A stretch of DNA of 64,000 nt from Lucinisca nassula (GCA_963580285.1 OY757020.1:101869497-101933496), one strand, 5' to 3'; numbered from the stretch's first letter, positions 12,249-23,590 are shown. Numbers and translations: made by a program. The notes: generated by a model from the letters alone, not told the origin.

Positions 12249-12400
12249 TTTTACTCTGTCACTTATCCAGTGATACTTGTCAGGTTTACAGTACGCTGCT
12301 CCATCATTACCAGCATTCTCCTCTGTTACAGTATTGCTCTGGTTTTCTCCTGGTACATTACTATTTGCCTCTCCTGCTGCAGCACTGCTTTGAGCAACTT
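12249..12400 (-). pseudogene. Myb/SANT-like DNA-binding protein relic, 5' part
   Basis: The minus-strand frame reads EVAQSSAAAGEANSN, then an Asn/Glu/Gly-rich stretch, then CKPDKYHWISDRVK. The W-containing start of a Myb/SANT-like domain would continue directly into KLIDLHTKYEE at 9386 if P1 were absent. A good splice acceptor (polypyrimidine then CAG, 12401-12403) precedes it, so this may be an internal or last exon whose upstream exons are not recognised here. Low-complexity composition limits certainty for the N-terminal part. Confidence 0.55.
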
Positions 12401-12478
12401 CTGAAAATAGACATAGTAAGAAAACTATAAGGTATCTATGGCAAACCGCTTTACCATTTTTAAAAAAAAACAACAACA

Positions 12479-13182
12479 ACAAAAAAAAAAACATATCTGA
12501 TTTGATATATACGATTTCTTACACATGTATCTGATTTGCTAATGAAGTTATCTGATGCAGTACATTAAATATCCATATATAATTATCTAATATGAGCCGC
12601 GTCACAGCATTTCCAACAAGATCGCATGTCCGCCAAGCAATGATTCAGGTCAGCCTGCGCAGAGCCATTGCTTGGTGCTCTGTGGGTAACCAAACAGATA
12701 AGCTTTCTTTAGACGAATGGCAGAGAGTCTGCATAGACTGTGCGGACGCGCAGGCTAATCTGCGTCTTCACTGAGAGCACAATCTTACAGGAAATGCTGT
12801 GCCCCGGCTGCTTAATGAGTTATCATATATCACACATATATCTTACATAACTTAAATATATCGGATATGCCGGTATTTGAGTACATCAGATATCTTATTT
12901 ACTAATTAAGCTATCTGATATATATGTAGCATATCAGGTGTCTTATTTTAGGTATATATGTTAGCCTATCTAGATATCTTAATTACATCTGCATATAAAT
13001 ATATGCAGCATCAGATATCGTGTTTAGTATGTAAGATTCTAATATAGTAAATGAGATCCAAGTTATATAAGAAATTTGTATGCATATTTAATAAAGAGAT
13101 ACTTATATACGCGATCTTATATACCCAAATAAGATATCTGATATGCCATATAAGATATATAATATATCAGATTCTGATATGT
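12479..13182. repeat. AT-rich region with AGATATCT motifs, hosting a MITE
   Basis: A very AT-rich stretch in which GATATCTTATTTA, TATCTGATATAT and related palindromic motifs recur irregularly. Similar stretches lie at 120-200, 8330-8390, 24600-24690 and 25310-25440. Apart from the MITE at 12594-12810 no gene is seen. Confidence 0.5.
12594..12810. mobile_element. MITE with ~20-bp terminal inverted repeats
   Basis: A 217-bp GC-rich island in AT-rich DNA. The left end GAGCCGCGTCACAGCATTTC (12594-12614) is inverted at 12790-12810 (GGAAATGCTGTGCCCCGGCT). Internal GCGCAGGCT-type motifs are also partly inverted. It has no coding capacity; the 60-codon frame inside is fortuitous. A relative sits at 24431-24614. 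Confidence 0.68.
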
Positions 13183-13197
13183 TAATTAGTATTAACA

Positions 13198-13500
13198 CGC
13201 CCCCGCCCATCGGGGCTTGAAGAAAAAGATGGGCTGCGTGATGCTTCCACGCAGAGCTGAAACTGACCCGCACACTAGTACTGGTAAACCGCTTAGAGGA
13301 TCTAAGCCTGCCCGGGCAAAGCGGTGCGAGTCGGGCCATCAGTGCTTAATAACCATATTGGTTTCATTGGGCGGCAGGGTTTGAGATGTCATCTCATCTC
13401 AATGTTGGGTAAAAGTCCCCCAATTGGAAGCAACGTCTCCAAAATGAAATTTACAGTGTTGACGGGGACGTTGAACATCAAATCAATCAATCAAAATCAA
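13198..13500 (+). mobile_element. S1 SINE-like retroposon, copy 2 (full length)
   Basis: The best S1 copy: it starts CGCCCCCGCCCATCGGGGC and ends TTGACGGGGACGTTGAAC followed by a CAAATCAATCAATC tail. A perfect 15-bp target-site duplication, taattagtattaaca, lies at 13183-13197 and 13501-13515. The duplication and tail show retroposition. The 3' end resembles that of the L LINE, suggesting L or a relative mobilised it. Confidence 0.85.
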
Positions 13501-13515
13501 TAATTAGTATTAACA

Positions 13516-14060
13516 ATAAATATTTATTTTGCATAATAAATGAGCCCCTCCCAAGGGGTTTTGGAAAACAGGGGAACAAATGCATTTATTTCAGGGGAAC
13601 TCGGGTCTTGTTTTGTTGGGAACAGGGGAACAAAGGCAATTTTTTTGAAAAGGCAATTTTTTTGAAAAGGTAACATAGGAAATTTTGGGTAACAGATAGA
13701 AAAAGGCAGTTTACTTCAGTGGTACAAGGGAACAGGTACCCCCCCCCCCTCCCAGGTAGGGCCACATAAGTGGTAAAACAGCTTTACATAGATTTTGATA
13801 TTGATAAAAAACTGTCTTTTTTATTTTACTCTGAGGCGAAAACATCTGATAATGGCTTCATGTAATGCCTTGTATTGGAGCAAACCGTATAACGCTGGGG
13901 AATACCCAGTGAAAACTACTCTGGAATGATACAGTTAGCTATTTATTAATGTGGAGCCCCACGTATCCCTATCCCATGCCAGTATTCTTATCACACTCTA
14001 CCCACACCTCTAAAAACAACTACGCCTTATTCTTGCTGCAGTGGAGGGGGTACAGCCAGT
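13516..14060. other. Unassigned sequence
   Basis: Contains short local duplications (AACAGGGGAACAAA; GGCAATTTTTTTGAAAA twice) and a run of C at 13741-13749. The 19-mer CTTATCACACTCTACCCAC at ~13987 recurs at ~14362. No gene is seen. Confidence 0.4.
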
Positions 14061-14067
14061 TGTCTTT

Positions 14068-14250
14068 TTTCCCCTCTCCCTCCCCCTTTCTCCCTCCCCC
14101 TTTCTCCCTTCTCCCTCCCCCTTTCTCCCTTCCCCTTTCTCCCTTCCCCTTTCTCCCTTCTCCCTCCCCCTTTCTCCCTTCTCCCTCCCCCTTTCTCCCT
14201 TCTCCCTCCCCCTTCCTTCCTCCTTTTTACTCCCCTCTCCCACCCTCCCC
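14068..14250 (+). repeat. Polypyrimidine minisatellite (TC-rich)
   Basis: About 180 bp consisting almost only of C and T on the plus strand, built from repeats of CCCTTTCTCCCTTCTCCCTC. The complement is a G/A tract with many GGG runs. Long mirror-symmetric homopurine tracts can form triplex or quadruplex structures. The frames crossing it are low complexity and not genes. Confidence 0.9.
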
Positions 14251-14757
14251 CGCCTCATAAAGTTTACGGTAGGCCTATTCAGGGTCATTTTGAAGTGTAC
14301 GTGTATTCAGTATGCAGCGGTTGAATACAGAATTTAAGCTAAAATTTAGCGTATTCAATATCTTATCACACTCTACCCACTTGTACACAACTATTCAAGG
14401 CGTGTGTGGGGCGGTGTATCCGCACACCATTTGATTTTCCATGTCCCTGGGTGTGGGGTACTTCCATATAAAGGCAGTATAAGTAGGTATGTGCCACGGG
14501 AAAGACCCCCATTTTTCACGTCAAGCAGCACCGAAAGACCCCGCTTTTGCACACAGGTGAGATCCGAAAGACCCCAATATTTCAGGATTTAGCTATGAGA
14601 CCCCTTTTTCGCGCCAAACTTCAGCACCTAAAGCCCCCTATTTGTGCCAAAATTCAGCTCCCAAAGCGCCTATTTTTAAACTCTCCAGGGCACATACCTA
14701 CCAGTTCAAGGACCAAGTACCTACCCCCGCAACCCGGGGGTTTTAACCCTCATGCAG
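14251..14757. other. Unassigned sequence
   Basis: Between the pyrimidine tract and the SINE target duplication. It contains short internal repeats of the type GAAAGACCCC and CAAACTTCAGC, but no recognisable gene or family. Confidence 0.35.
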
Positions 14758-14770
14758 CAGATGTACGTAA

Positions 14771-15037
14771 CGGGCCTTCTTGGCCTAGTGGTTAAGAGCG
14801 CTGACTCTTGATTATTAGGTCTCTCACCGCTGTGGTTTGAGCCTCGCTCGGGTCACATGTGAGACGCCAAGTTCTGCAACGGAAGGTCAGGAGGTTTTTC
14901 TCCGGGTACTCCTGTTTTCGCCCACCTCTGATTAACGATTGGCTTGATATGAGTGAAATAATCTTGAAAGGGCCGTACCCCCCCCCCAAAAAAAAAAAAA
15001 ACAAACAAAAAAACAACAACAAAAAAAAAAACAACAA
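14771..15037 (+). mobile_element. tRNA-like SINE
   Basis: The head has a pol III A box (TGGCCTAGTGG, 14781-14791) and a B box (GGTTTGAGCCT, 14834-14844) about 43 bp apart, as in tRNA-derived SINEs. The body ends in a long A-rich tail (AAAAACAAACAAAA..CAACAAC). A near-perfect target-site duplication flanks it: cagatgtacgtaa at 14758-14770 and cagatgttcgtag at 15038-15050, two mismatches. It is not a functional tRNA gene, because no tRNA 3' half follows the B box. Confidence 0.83.
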
Positions 15038-15582
15038 CAGATGTTCGTAGCTAGTCATATGATAAACCTCACTACCGAGCTGTTCCCTGTTCGGGCAGCC
15101 AAACCAAAATTTTCATGCCCCCGCCATTCGAAGAATGGTGGAAAGGGCATATAGCGTTGCCCCTGTCCGTCCGTCCGTGCGTACGAAACTTAAACGCAGT
15201 CAATAACTTCCTGATTTCTTGATGGATTTTAAAATTACTTGGAAGAAATATTAACCATCATGACCCCCAGGTATTAGACTTCCTGCCTTGCCGTGGCCCT
15301 GGGGGCTCAATTCCCACTGGGCACATTGCCGCTGTGGTCTTTGTGCCCACTGGGAAGAGCTAAAGGAAGTACCACCCGTTTGCCGTGGGTGGCGTCCTGT
15401 AAGCCGGAAGAAGGGATCCTGGAGGTTGAGGGTAACCTGAGGTGGCGGTGCTTCAGGTTCCCAACACGCCTCTTTGGCCTGGCTTTTCGGTGTAGACGGG
15501 TGGCCGTGCGGTCCGGCACGGTCAATCGGCTGGTCACGCCGAGCCCTAGAGATACCACTTTGCTTTCTCTTCAACTCTTTTT

Positions 15583-16432
15583 ATGCCCCCGCCATTCGAA
15601 GAATGGTGGAAAGGGCATATAGCGTTGCCCCTGTCCGTCCGTCCGTCCGTCCGTGCGTCTGTCCATCCGTCCGTCCGTGCGTCCGAAACTTAAACGCAGT
15701 CAATAACTTCCTTATTTCTTGATGGATTTTAAAATTACTCGGCAGAAATGTTAACCATCATGAGACGACGTGTCACATGCAAAACCCAGGTCCGTACCAT
15801 TAAGGTCAAGGTCATACTTAGAGGTCAAAGGTCAAAAAAAAGGGTCCGAAACTTAAACGCAGTCAATAACTTTCTTATTTCTCAATGGATTTTGAAATTA
15901 TTTTGGAGAAATGTTAACCATCATGAGTCGATGTGTCACCTGCAAAACCCAGGTCCGTACCTCCAAGGTCAAGGTCATACTTGGAGGTCAAAGGTCAAAA
16001 AAAAGGGTCCGAAACTTAAACGCAGTCAATAACTTTCTTATTTCTGGATGGATTTTGAAATTACTTTGTAGAAATGTTAACCATCATCAGTCAATGTGTC
16101 ACATGCAAAATCCAGGTCCGTACCTCCAAGGTCAAGGTCATACTTGGAGGTCAAAGGTCAAAAAATGGGTCCGAAACTTAAACGCAGCCAATAACTTACT
16201 TATTTTTGGATGGATTTTGAAATTATTTTGAAGAAATGTTAACCATCATGAGACAATGTGTCACGTGCAAACCCAGATCCGTACCTCCAAGGTCATACTT
16301 GGAGGTCAAATGGCATAAAAAGGGTCCAAAACTTAAACACTGTCAATAACTTTCCATGGATGAATACGAACATAGACATATTTTCGGGCGGGGGCATCCG
16401 TGTCCTATGGACGCATTTCTAGTTGTATCTTT
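15583..16432 (+). mobile_element. Helentron-like element P2b inside the L-B 5' UTR
   Basis: An 850-bp element with the same ends as P2a: the hairpin head ATGCCCCCGCCATTCGAAGA and the tail GGCGGGGGCATCCGTGTCC, TAT, GGAC, then GCATTTCTAG. The landmark GAAACTTAAACGCAGTCAAT recurs at 15684, 15848, 16012 and 16173, so units are ~163 bp. It sits in a T-run of the LINE 5' UTR (other copies read ctctttttgtatc). No duplication longer than TT is visible, consistent with insertion between two T residues. Confidence 0.8.
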
Positions 16433-16655
16433 CCTGATACCAACCATATGCCCATTTACCTTACCCTTTTCTGTCTTTTTATCTCTAGAAGGTGGTGGCA
16501 AAACGGATCAATCGTGTAGGCATTTTGTTTATGCGAGTATATCTCACGTGTATCTCTAACACCTGCGAGTTGGATAACCACTCCATTATGGTGTTCCCTT
16601 GTAGGGCTCCACGGAGGGCGGAGAGCACTTGGGACGAAACTAGGAATTTTTTCTC

Positions 16656-18045
16656 ATGGCTCATGGAAAAAAACACAACCGCACCCACGCACCTTACCGC
16701 AACGCACCTCAACGTAAAAAAGACGAGGATTCATCCGAATCGGATGAACACAGTCAAAATTCTAGTCAGCAGTCAAGTCAACAATCAAGTCAGCAGTCTG
16801 CTGAACCAAACTTTGACAATGTTCCGCGTTTCTTGGTCGTCACGTCGCTTGACGATACACGAACTGTGTCAAGCCTTTCTCCCTTTGTTATCGAGAAAAG
16901 TATTGTCGCCATAGCCGGACACCCAAAGAGTATTAAATCACTCAAATCAGGTGACCTTCTCTTGGAACTCGAGAGAAAACCGCAAGTTGTAAGCCTGCTC
17001 GCCACCAAAAAACTCTTTGATCTTTCGGTAAAAATATCTCTTCACAACACACTAAACTCATCTAAAGGAGTGATTCGCAGTCCAGAACTGCGTCCTTGTT
17101 CAGACGAAGAGATCATTGATAACCTGAAAGATCAAGGAGTTATTGGTGTTCGTAACATCAAAGTCCGTAGAAATGGTGTACTAAAACCAACAGCAACTTA
17201 TGTGTTGACTTTTAATACACCAATTCTACCCAAGAAAATCAAAGTAGCATATCTTTCCATTAACGTAGAGGTATACATCCCAAACCCTCTTAGATGTTAC
17301 TCTTGTCAGGCTTTTGGCCATCACGAAAGCAGATGTCAGAGAAAGCAACTCTGTCCTAATTGTGGTGAAGAAAAGCATGTTGATAATCACCTCAACTGCA
17401 AAAATGAACCCAAATGCGTAAATTGTGATGGCAAACATGCTGTTTTCTCCCGAGACTGTCCGGCGTGGAAAAAAGAAAAAGAAAAAGAAATACTTACCGT
17501 CAAATACCAAAGGGGGATAACATTCCCAGAAGCGCAAAAGATTGTCGAAGAGCGATACATAACACCCAACCACCAGTTTCGCCAGCATCACAAAGGATGC
17601 TGGTGTAAAATGTACCAGCTCCGCAACACAGACTGCTGAATCATACATTGCTGAACTGAAAAAGTCTGGTGCATGGAGTAAATCCACTCCAGCACCACAA
17701 AGTTCAACCAATTTATCAAAAGGCGCAATCCAGGTTGCTTCGGATCGGTCGACAGCGACCGTACCGAAGCCAGCGCCGAATGTAAAAGAGAAACCCGACT
17801 CAGGTCGAACTAATAAGGGGTCGCAAGATCCGATCAAAAAACATCAATTGTCTCAAAGACAAACAGACAGCCAACGTAAAATGGAAAGAGACAATATAAA
17901 ATTTCAGAACAGATTCGGATCTTTGAGTGACAGTGATATGGAGTTGACTGAAACTCCATCATCACCAAGTGGCAATAACAGATCGAGGTCTGCCACTTCA
18001 CGAGCTGGTGGTAGCAGATCTATATCACCAATTGCACCTCCATAA
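16656..18045 (+). pseudogene. L-B ORF1, one frameshift
   Basis: The frame is open from 16656 through the three CCHC-type knuckles (CYSCQAFGHHESRC, CPNCGEEKH..C, CVNCDGKH..C). One extra C near 17567 shifts it within the post-knuckle region, ending at 17639. The remaining C-terminal codons resume in another frame to the usual stop at 18043-18045. The protein is therefore truncated at 327 residues of ~460. Confidence 0.9.
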
Positions 18046-18077
18046 TAGTTTCTAGTCTTTAAATATCTCTCCTTAAA

Positions 18078-21000
18078 ATGGATTTAAAACACAAAAATAA
18101 TACAATGGAATTGTCGAGGTCTTAAATCGAATTATAATGAACTCTTATTACTTATTTCGCTACTAACCCCATCGGTGTTTTGTTTGCAAGAAACTTTTTT
18201 AAACGTTAATGACAACATAGATGTCAGGGGTTTCAATACATACAACTATATCTATTCTGGTGGTAACAAACCATCTGGTGGCAGTTCAATTTTTGTTAAA
18301 TCATGTTTACCACAAAGATCAAATTAAAAACAGACCTACAAGCTGTAGCAGTATCGGTTTCTCTGGATAAAGAAACTACAATTTGCTCTCTATATATCCC
18401 ACCCTCATTTTCTTTAAAGCCCGAACATCTTGACTCATTGCTGAGTCAACTTCCATCGCCATATCTTTTAGTTGGCGACTTCAATGGTCACAATATTCTA
18501 TGGGGCTGTAAAGATATCAATAACAGAGGAGCACTTGTTGAAGATTTTATTGCAAAGAACGATCTTTGCTTGATGAATGATAAATCTTATACTTACCTTC
18601 ACCCTGCGACAGGTCATTTGTCTTCTTTAGATCTCTCTTTGTGTCACCCATCTCTCTTCTTGGACTATGACTGGTCTGTTCAAGATGATCACTTCCCTGT
18701 TATAATTGAGAGTGTAAACGAACCAGATGGGGACTGTAACCAGAAATGGAAAATGAATAAAGCCGACTGGGAATTATTCCATAATTTATGTGAAGAAGTG
18801 TTATCAATTGATCATTTTAATGAATCATCCGACATTGTTTCTGATTTCACAGATACACTTATTAACATATCAGAACAATGCATTCCAAAGACCTCCACAA
18901 ATACTAAGAAAAGCAAGCCTTGGTTTAATAATGACTGTAAAGAAGCTATTAAAAAGCGTAAACAGGCTCTAAATAAGTTCTGCAAAAATCCCACTTCAGA
19001 AAAGCTCAACGACGTAAAAGCTCGGCGAACAATCCGAGCTTCCAAACGAAAGTCATGGAGAGAATATGTCTCCAAATTGAACTATAAAACCCCCATTAAA
19101 AAGGTTTGGGATATGGTACGAAAAATTTCAGGAAAAGCAAAGTCTTCTAGTTTTACACATTTAAATACTGAATTTGACACAATAGCTTCAACAAAAAAAG
19201 ATATTTCAGATACTCTTGGGCACACAGTCTTGAGAAATTCATCATCGCGTAATTATTCTGACACTTTTAGAAATTTCAAAAAGGACCAAGAGAAAAGAAA
19301 TCTAAACTTTAAATCACTTAATCACGAAGAATACAACAAACCTTTTAACTTATCCGAACTCGTTGAAGCCATTGAAAAATCACATGATACGGCAACAGGT
19401 CCCGATGAAATTCATTATCAGATGCTTAAGCATCTGCCAAAAAGTTCTCTTACAACACTTTTAGATATCTTTAATAATATTTGGGAAACGGGCGTCTGTC
19501 CTGAGAGCTGGCGTGTAGCAACAGTTGTACCAATTCCGAAACCAGGGAAAGATCATGCAGAACCTACAAATTATCGTCCGATAGCTTTGACAAGTTGTTT
19601 GTGTAAAACATTGGAGAGAATGATAAACAAGAGATTAGTCTGGTACTTAGAGTCCAACAACCTCATTTCAGAATATCAATCGGGCTTTCGTTCGGAACGT
19701 AGTACCAATGACAATTTAATAAGACTAGAAACATTTATACGAGATGCTTTTATTAACAAAGAACACGTAGTAGCTGTCTTTTTCGACTTGGAGAAAGCAT
19801 ATGATACAACATGGCGTTATGGAATATTGAAAGATCTACATAACATTGGCTTAAGAGGAAAACTTCCCAGTTTTATTGAAAGCTTTTTAGGGGAGCGCAT
19901 GTTTCAGGTGCGTGTGGGGTCTACCGTGTCAGATTTCTATGATCAAGAACAGGGTTGTCCCACAGGGTAGTATTCTTTCAACTACGCTATTTAACATCAA
20001 AATAAACAATATTGTACAATGTTTGGACAACAAAACTGATTGTTCATTGTATGTTGATGATTTTTGTATATGTTACCGTTCAAAAAATATGAAAACAATT
20101 GAACGAAAGTTACAACAAAATTTAAAAAGAATAGAAGAATGGACTGATAAAAATGGTTTCAAGTTCTCCAAGTCAAAAACGCAGTGTGTTCATTTTTGTA
20201 AACTACGGAAGAAACACGAACATCCTTCCCTGTATTTATACGGATCACAAATTCCTGTTGTTGAAGAAGCCAAATTTCTTGGGGTCATATTTGATCAAAA
20301 GTTATCTTTTATTCCACATATTAAATATCTTAAAGCGAAATGCTTAAAAGCTTTGAATCTTTTGAAAGTTTTAGCTCATACAAGTTGGGGAGCAGATCGG
20401 TATACTTTATTACATCTTTACCGGTCTTTAATAAGATCTAAATTAGATTATGGGTCTGTTGTTTATGGTTCTGCCAGAAAGTCCTATTTAAAATCCTTGG
20501 ATACTATCCATCACCAAGGCCTTCGTCTGGCCATGGGAGCCTTCCGTACTTCTCCCGTATTAAGCCTTTATGTAGAAGCAGGTGAACCATCTTTAACCTC
20601 GCGCAGAGAGAAACTTTCTCTTCAGTATGCTATCAGACTTGCTGCAAATCCATCTAACCCGGCATCCAAAATTTCATTTCCACCTCAATTTGTAGATAAG
20701 TATGAAACAAAACCCACAGCAATCAAACCTTTTGGATTACGTATTTTACCACTGCTGGAAAATTCAGGTATCGACCTTAAAAATATTCAAAAACATGAAA
20801 CCGCCGAAGTTCCATCTTGGTGTATTAAACAACCTTCTATTTTGTTCGACTTACATGATGGAAAAAATCCGAATCAAATCCAATACTTCTCAAACAAAAC
20901 TTTCAGGTACTGCAGTCACGTTACAATGATTACCAGCAAGTCTATACTGATGGTTCCAAAGAAGGAGATAAAGTTGGCTGTGCGTATGTTTCTAAAGATA

Positions 21001-21731
21001 CGCACAAAACCATTCGCCTTCCAGATGGTTCATCTATTTTTACAGCTGAAGCCAAAGCAATAGACCTAGCTTTAGATTTTATCAGTTCTTCAACAATTCA
21101 AAAAGCAATTATATTTTCGGATTCACTTTCTGTGCTTAAGGCTTTAGACCATTCATCATCTAAAAATCCTCAAATTCAAAAATTGATCGAAAAACATCAT
21201 GAAATTTCTAAAACACACCAAATCTTGTTTTGTTGGCTTCCGAGCCATATTGGCATTGTCGGAAATGAATATGCTGACAAGAAAGCAAAGGAATCGCTCA
21301 ATCTTGATCCATCTGTTTTTAAAATTCCTTTTAATAATTTTAAACCATTTATCAACAGATACATCTTGTCGGAATGGCAAGGCGAATGGGACCGTGCAAT
21401 AAATAACAAACTCCATGCCATTAAACCTGTCGTTAGTACAAAATGCTCTCCTCCACAGTTTTCCAGGAAAGAGGATGTAGTATTAACACGACTGCGCATT
21501 GGCCATACTAGAGTTACTCATTCTTTTATTTTTAATGGTGATGATCAGCCTTCTTGTGTAGGTTGTGATCAGCCATTCACTGTGAAACATATCTTAATTG
21601 ACTGTGTTGACTTTTCAACCTCACGTATTTTATATTTCAAAGCTGACACTTTGCAACAACTGTTTCGAGATGTACCTGTTGATAATATTATTTTATTCTT
21701 AAAAGAAATTGGACTTTTTCATAAGATTTAA
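18078..21731 (+). pseudogene. L-B ORF2 (EN-RT-RNase H), several frameshifts
   Basis: Compared with the intact ORF2 at 38062, this copy has an extra A near 18095, a 4-base loss near 18320, an extra T in the RT GVPQGS motif near 19953 and a 1-base loss near 20865. A small in-frame deletion removes CGS before DHFP. YVDDF is preserved (about 20049-20063), as are the RNase H motifs and the C-terminal CVGC..H..C motif. It is close in sequence to the intact copy, so it is young but dead. Confidence 0.92.
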
Positions 21732-21880
21732 CTGTTTCAGATTTTTATACATTATCATTCTGACTTTTTACTTTTAATATCATCATCATTATTCATGCCG
21801 TTTAACCATTAACCGTTTGACGCTTATGACCCACAAAGAGGGTTGACGCGTCGTTAAACACGAAATCATCATCATCATCA

Positions 21881-23347
21881 TTATTACATCTTTACCGGTC
21901 TTTAATAAGATCTAAATTAGATTATGGGTCTGTTGTTTATGGTTCTGCCAGAAAGTCCTATTTAAAATCCTTGGATACTATCCATCACCAAGGCCTTCGT
22001 CTGGCCATGGGAGCCTTCCGTACTTCTCCCGTATTAAGCCTTTATGTAGAAGCAGGTGAACCATCTTTAACCTCGCGCAGAGAGAAACTTTCTCTTCAGT
22101 ATGCTATTAGACTTGCTGCAAATCCATCTAACCCGGCATCCAAAATTTCATTTCCACCTCAATTTGTAGATAAGTATGAAACAAAACCCACAGCAATCAA
22201 ACCTTTTGGATTACGTATTTTACCACTGCTAGAAAATTCAGGTATCGACCTTAAAAATATTCAAAAACGTGAAACGGCCGAAGTTCCATCTTGGTGTATT
22301 AAACAACCTTCTATTCTGTTCGACTTACATGATGGCAAAAAACCCGAATCAAATCCAATGCTTCTCAAACAAAACTTTCAAGTACTGCACTCACGTTACA
22401 ATGATTACCAGCAAGTCTATACTGATGGTTCCAAAGGAGATAAAGTTGGTTGTGCGTATGTTTCTAAAGATACGCACAAAACCATGCGCCTTCCAGATGG
22501 TTCATCTATTTTTACAGCTGAAGCCAAAGCAATAGACCTAGCTTTAGATTTTATCAGTTCTTCAACAATTCAAAAAGCAATTATATTTTCTGATTCACTT
22601 TCTGTGCTTAAGGCTTTAGACCATTCATCATCTAAAATCCTCAAATTCAAAAATTGATCGAAAAACATCATGAAATTTCTAAAACACACCAAATCTTATT
22701 TTGTTGGCTTCCGAGCCATATTGGCATTGTCGGCAATGAATATGCTGACAAGAAAGCAAAGGAATCGCTCAATCTTGATCCATCTGTTTTTAAAATTCCT
22801 TTTGATAATTTTAAACCATTTATCAACAGATACATCTTGTCGGAATGGCAAGGCGAATGGGACCGTGCAATAAATAACAAACTTCATGCCATTAAACCTG
22901 TCGTTAGTACAAAATGCTCTCCTCCACAGTTTTCAAGAAAAGAGGACGTAGTATTAACACGACTGCGAATCGGCCATACTAGAGTTACTCATTCTTATAT
23001 TTTTAATGGTGATGATCAGCCTTCTTGTGTAGGTTGTGATCAGCCATTCACTGTGAAACATATCTTAATTGACTGTGTTGACTTTTCACCCTCACGTATT
23101 TTATATTTCAAAGCTGACACTTTGCAACAACTGTTTCGAGATGTACCTGTTGATAACATTATTTTATTCTTAAAAGAAATTGGTCTTTTTCATAAGATTT
23201 AACTGTTACAGATTTTTATACATTATAATTCTGACTTCTTACTTTTAATATCGTCATAATTATTCATGCCGTTTAACCATTAACCGACTGACGCTTATGA
23301 CCCACCAAGAGGGTTGACGCGTCGTTAAACACGAAATCATCATCATC
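21881..23347 (+). pseudogene. 5'-truncated L copy (L-B2)
   Basis: Starts inside ORF2 just after the RT core (LLHLYRSLIRSK) directly after the (ATC)n tail of L-B. It carries the C-terminal RT region, RNase H and CCHC motif to the stop at 23202, then a complete 3' UTR with (ATC)n. A 1-base deletion near 22636 breaks the frame in RNase H. The 3' UTR is of the ACCGACTGACGC type, unlike L-B itself, which reads ACCGTTTGACGC, so it came from another template. Confidence 0.88.
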
Positions 23348-23590
23348 AAAGCTGACACTTTGCAACAACTGTTTCAAGATGTACCTGTTGATAATATTAT
23401 TTTATTCTTAAAAGAAATTGGACTTTTTCTTAAGATTTAACTGTTTCAGATTTTTATACATTATCATTCTGACTTTTTACTGTTAATATCATCATAATTA
23501 TTTATGCCGTTTAACCATTAACCGTTTGATGCTTATGACCCACAAAGAGGGTTGACGCGTCGTTAAACACGAAATCATCATCATCATCAT
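23348..23590 (+). mobile_element. 5'-truncated L 3' end (L-B3)
   Basis: Begins AAAGCTGACACTTTGCAAC right after the tail of L-B2 and holds the last ~30 ORF2 codons, the 3' UTR and an (ATC)n tail. The right target-site duplication of the whole L-B array follows at once. Its start point is identical to that of the fragment at 48537. Confidence 0.88.

Larger units (their letters stand above)
15264..23590 (+). mobile_element. L LINE copy L-B with two appended 3' fragments
   Basis: One insertion bounded by a single 11-bp target-site duplication, aaccatcatga (15253-15263 and 23591-23601), inside P2a. From 5' to 3' it holds a full L element (15264-21880, its 5' UTR interrupted by P2b), then a 5'-truncated L copy (21881-23347), then a shorter one (23348-23590), all in the same direction and each ending in (ATC)n. 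Confidence 0.88.

Noticed and set aside
12592..12774. A 60-codon frame on the plus strand
   Set aside because: It lies wholly in a MITE with inverted ends and shows no protein-like conservation in the second copy.
13949..14337. Pro/Ser/Leu-rich and Arg/Glu/Gly-rich frames over the pyrimidine tract
   Set aside because: They are translations of a minisatellite on both strands.
14771..14860. A functional tRNA gene
   Set aside because: A and B boxes are present, but the sequence does not close an acceptor stem, and the unit has an A-rich tail and a target-site duplication, which mark a SINE.
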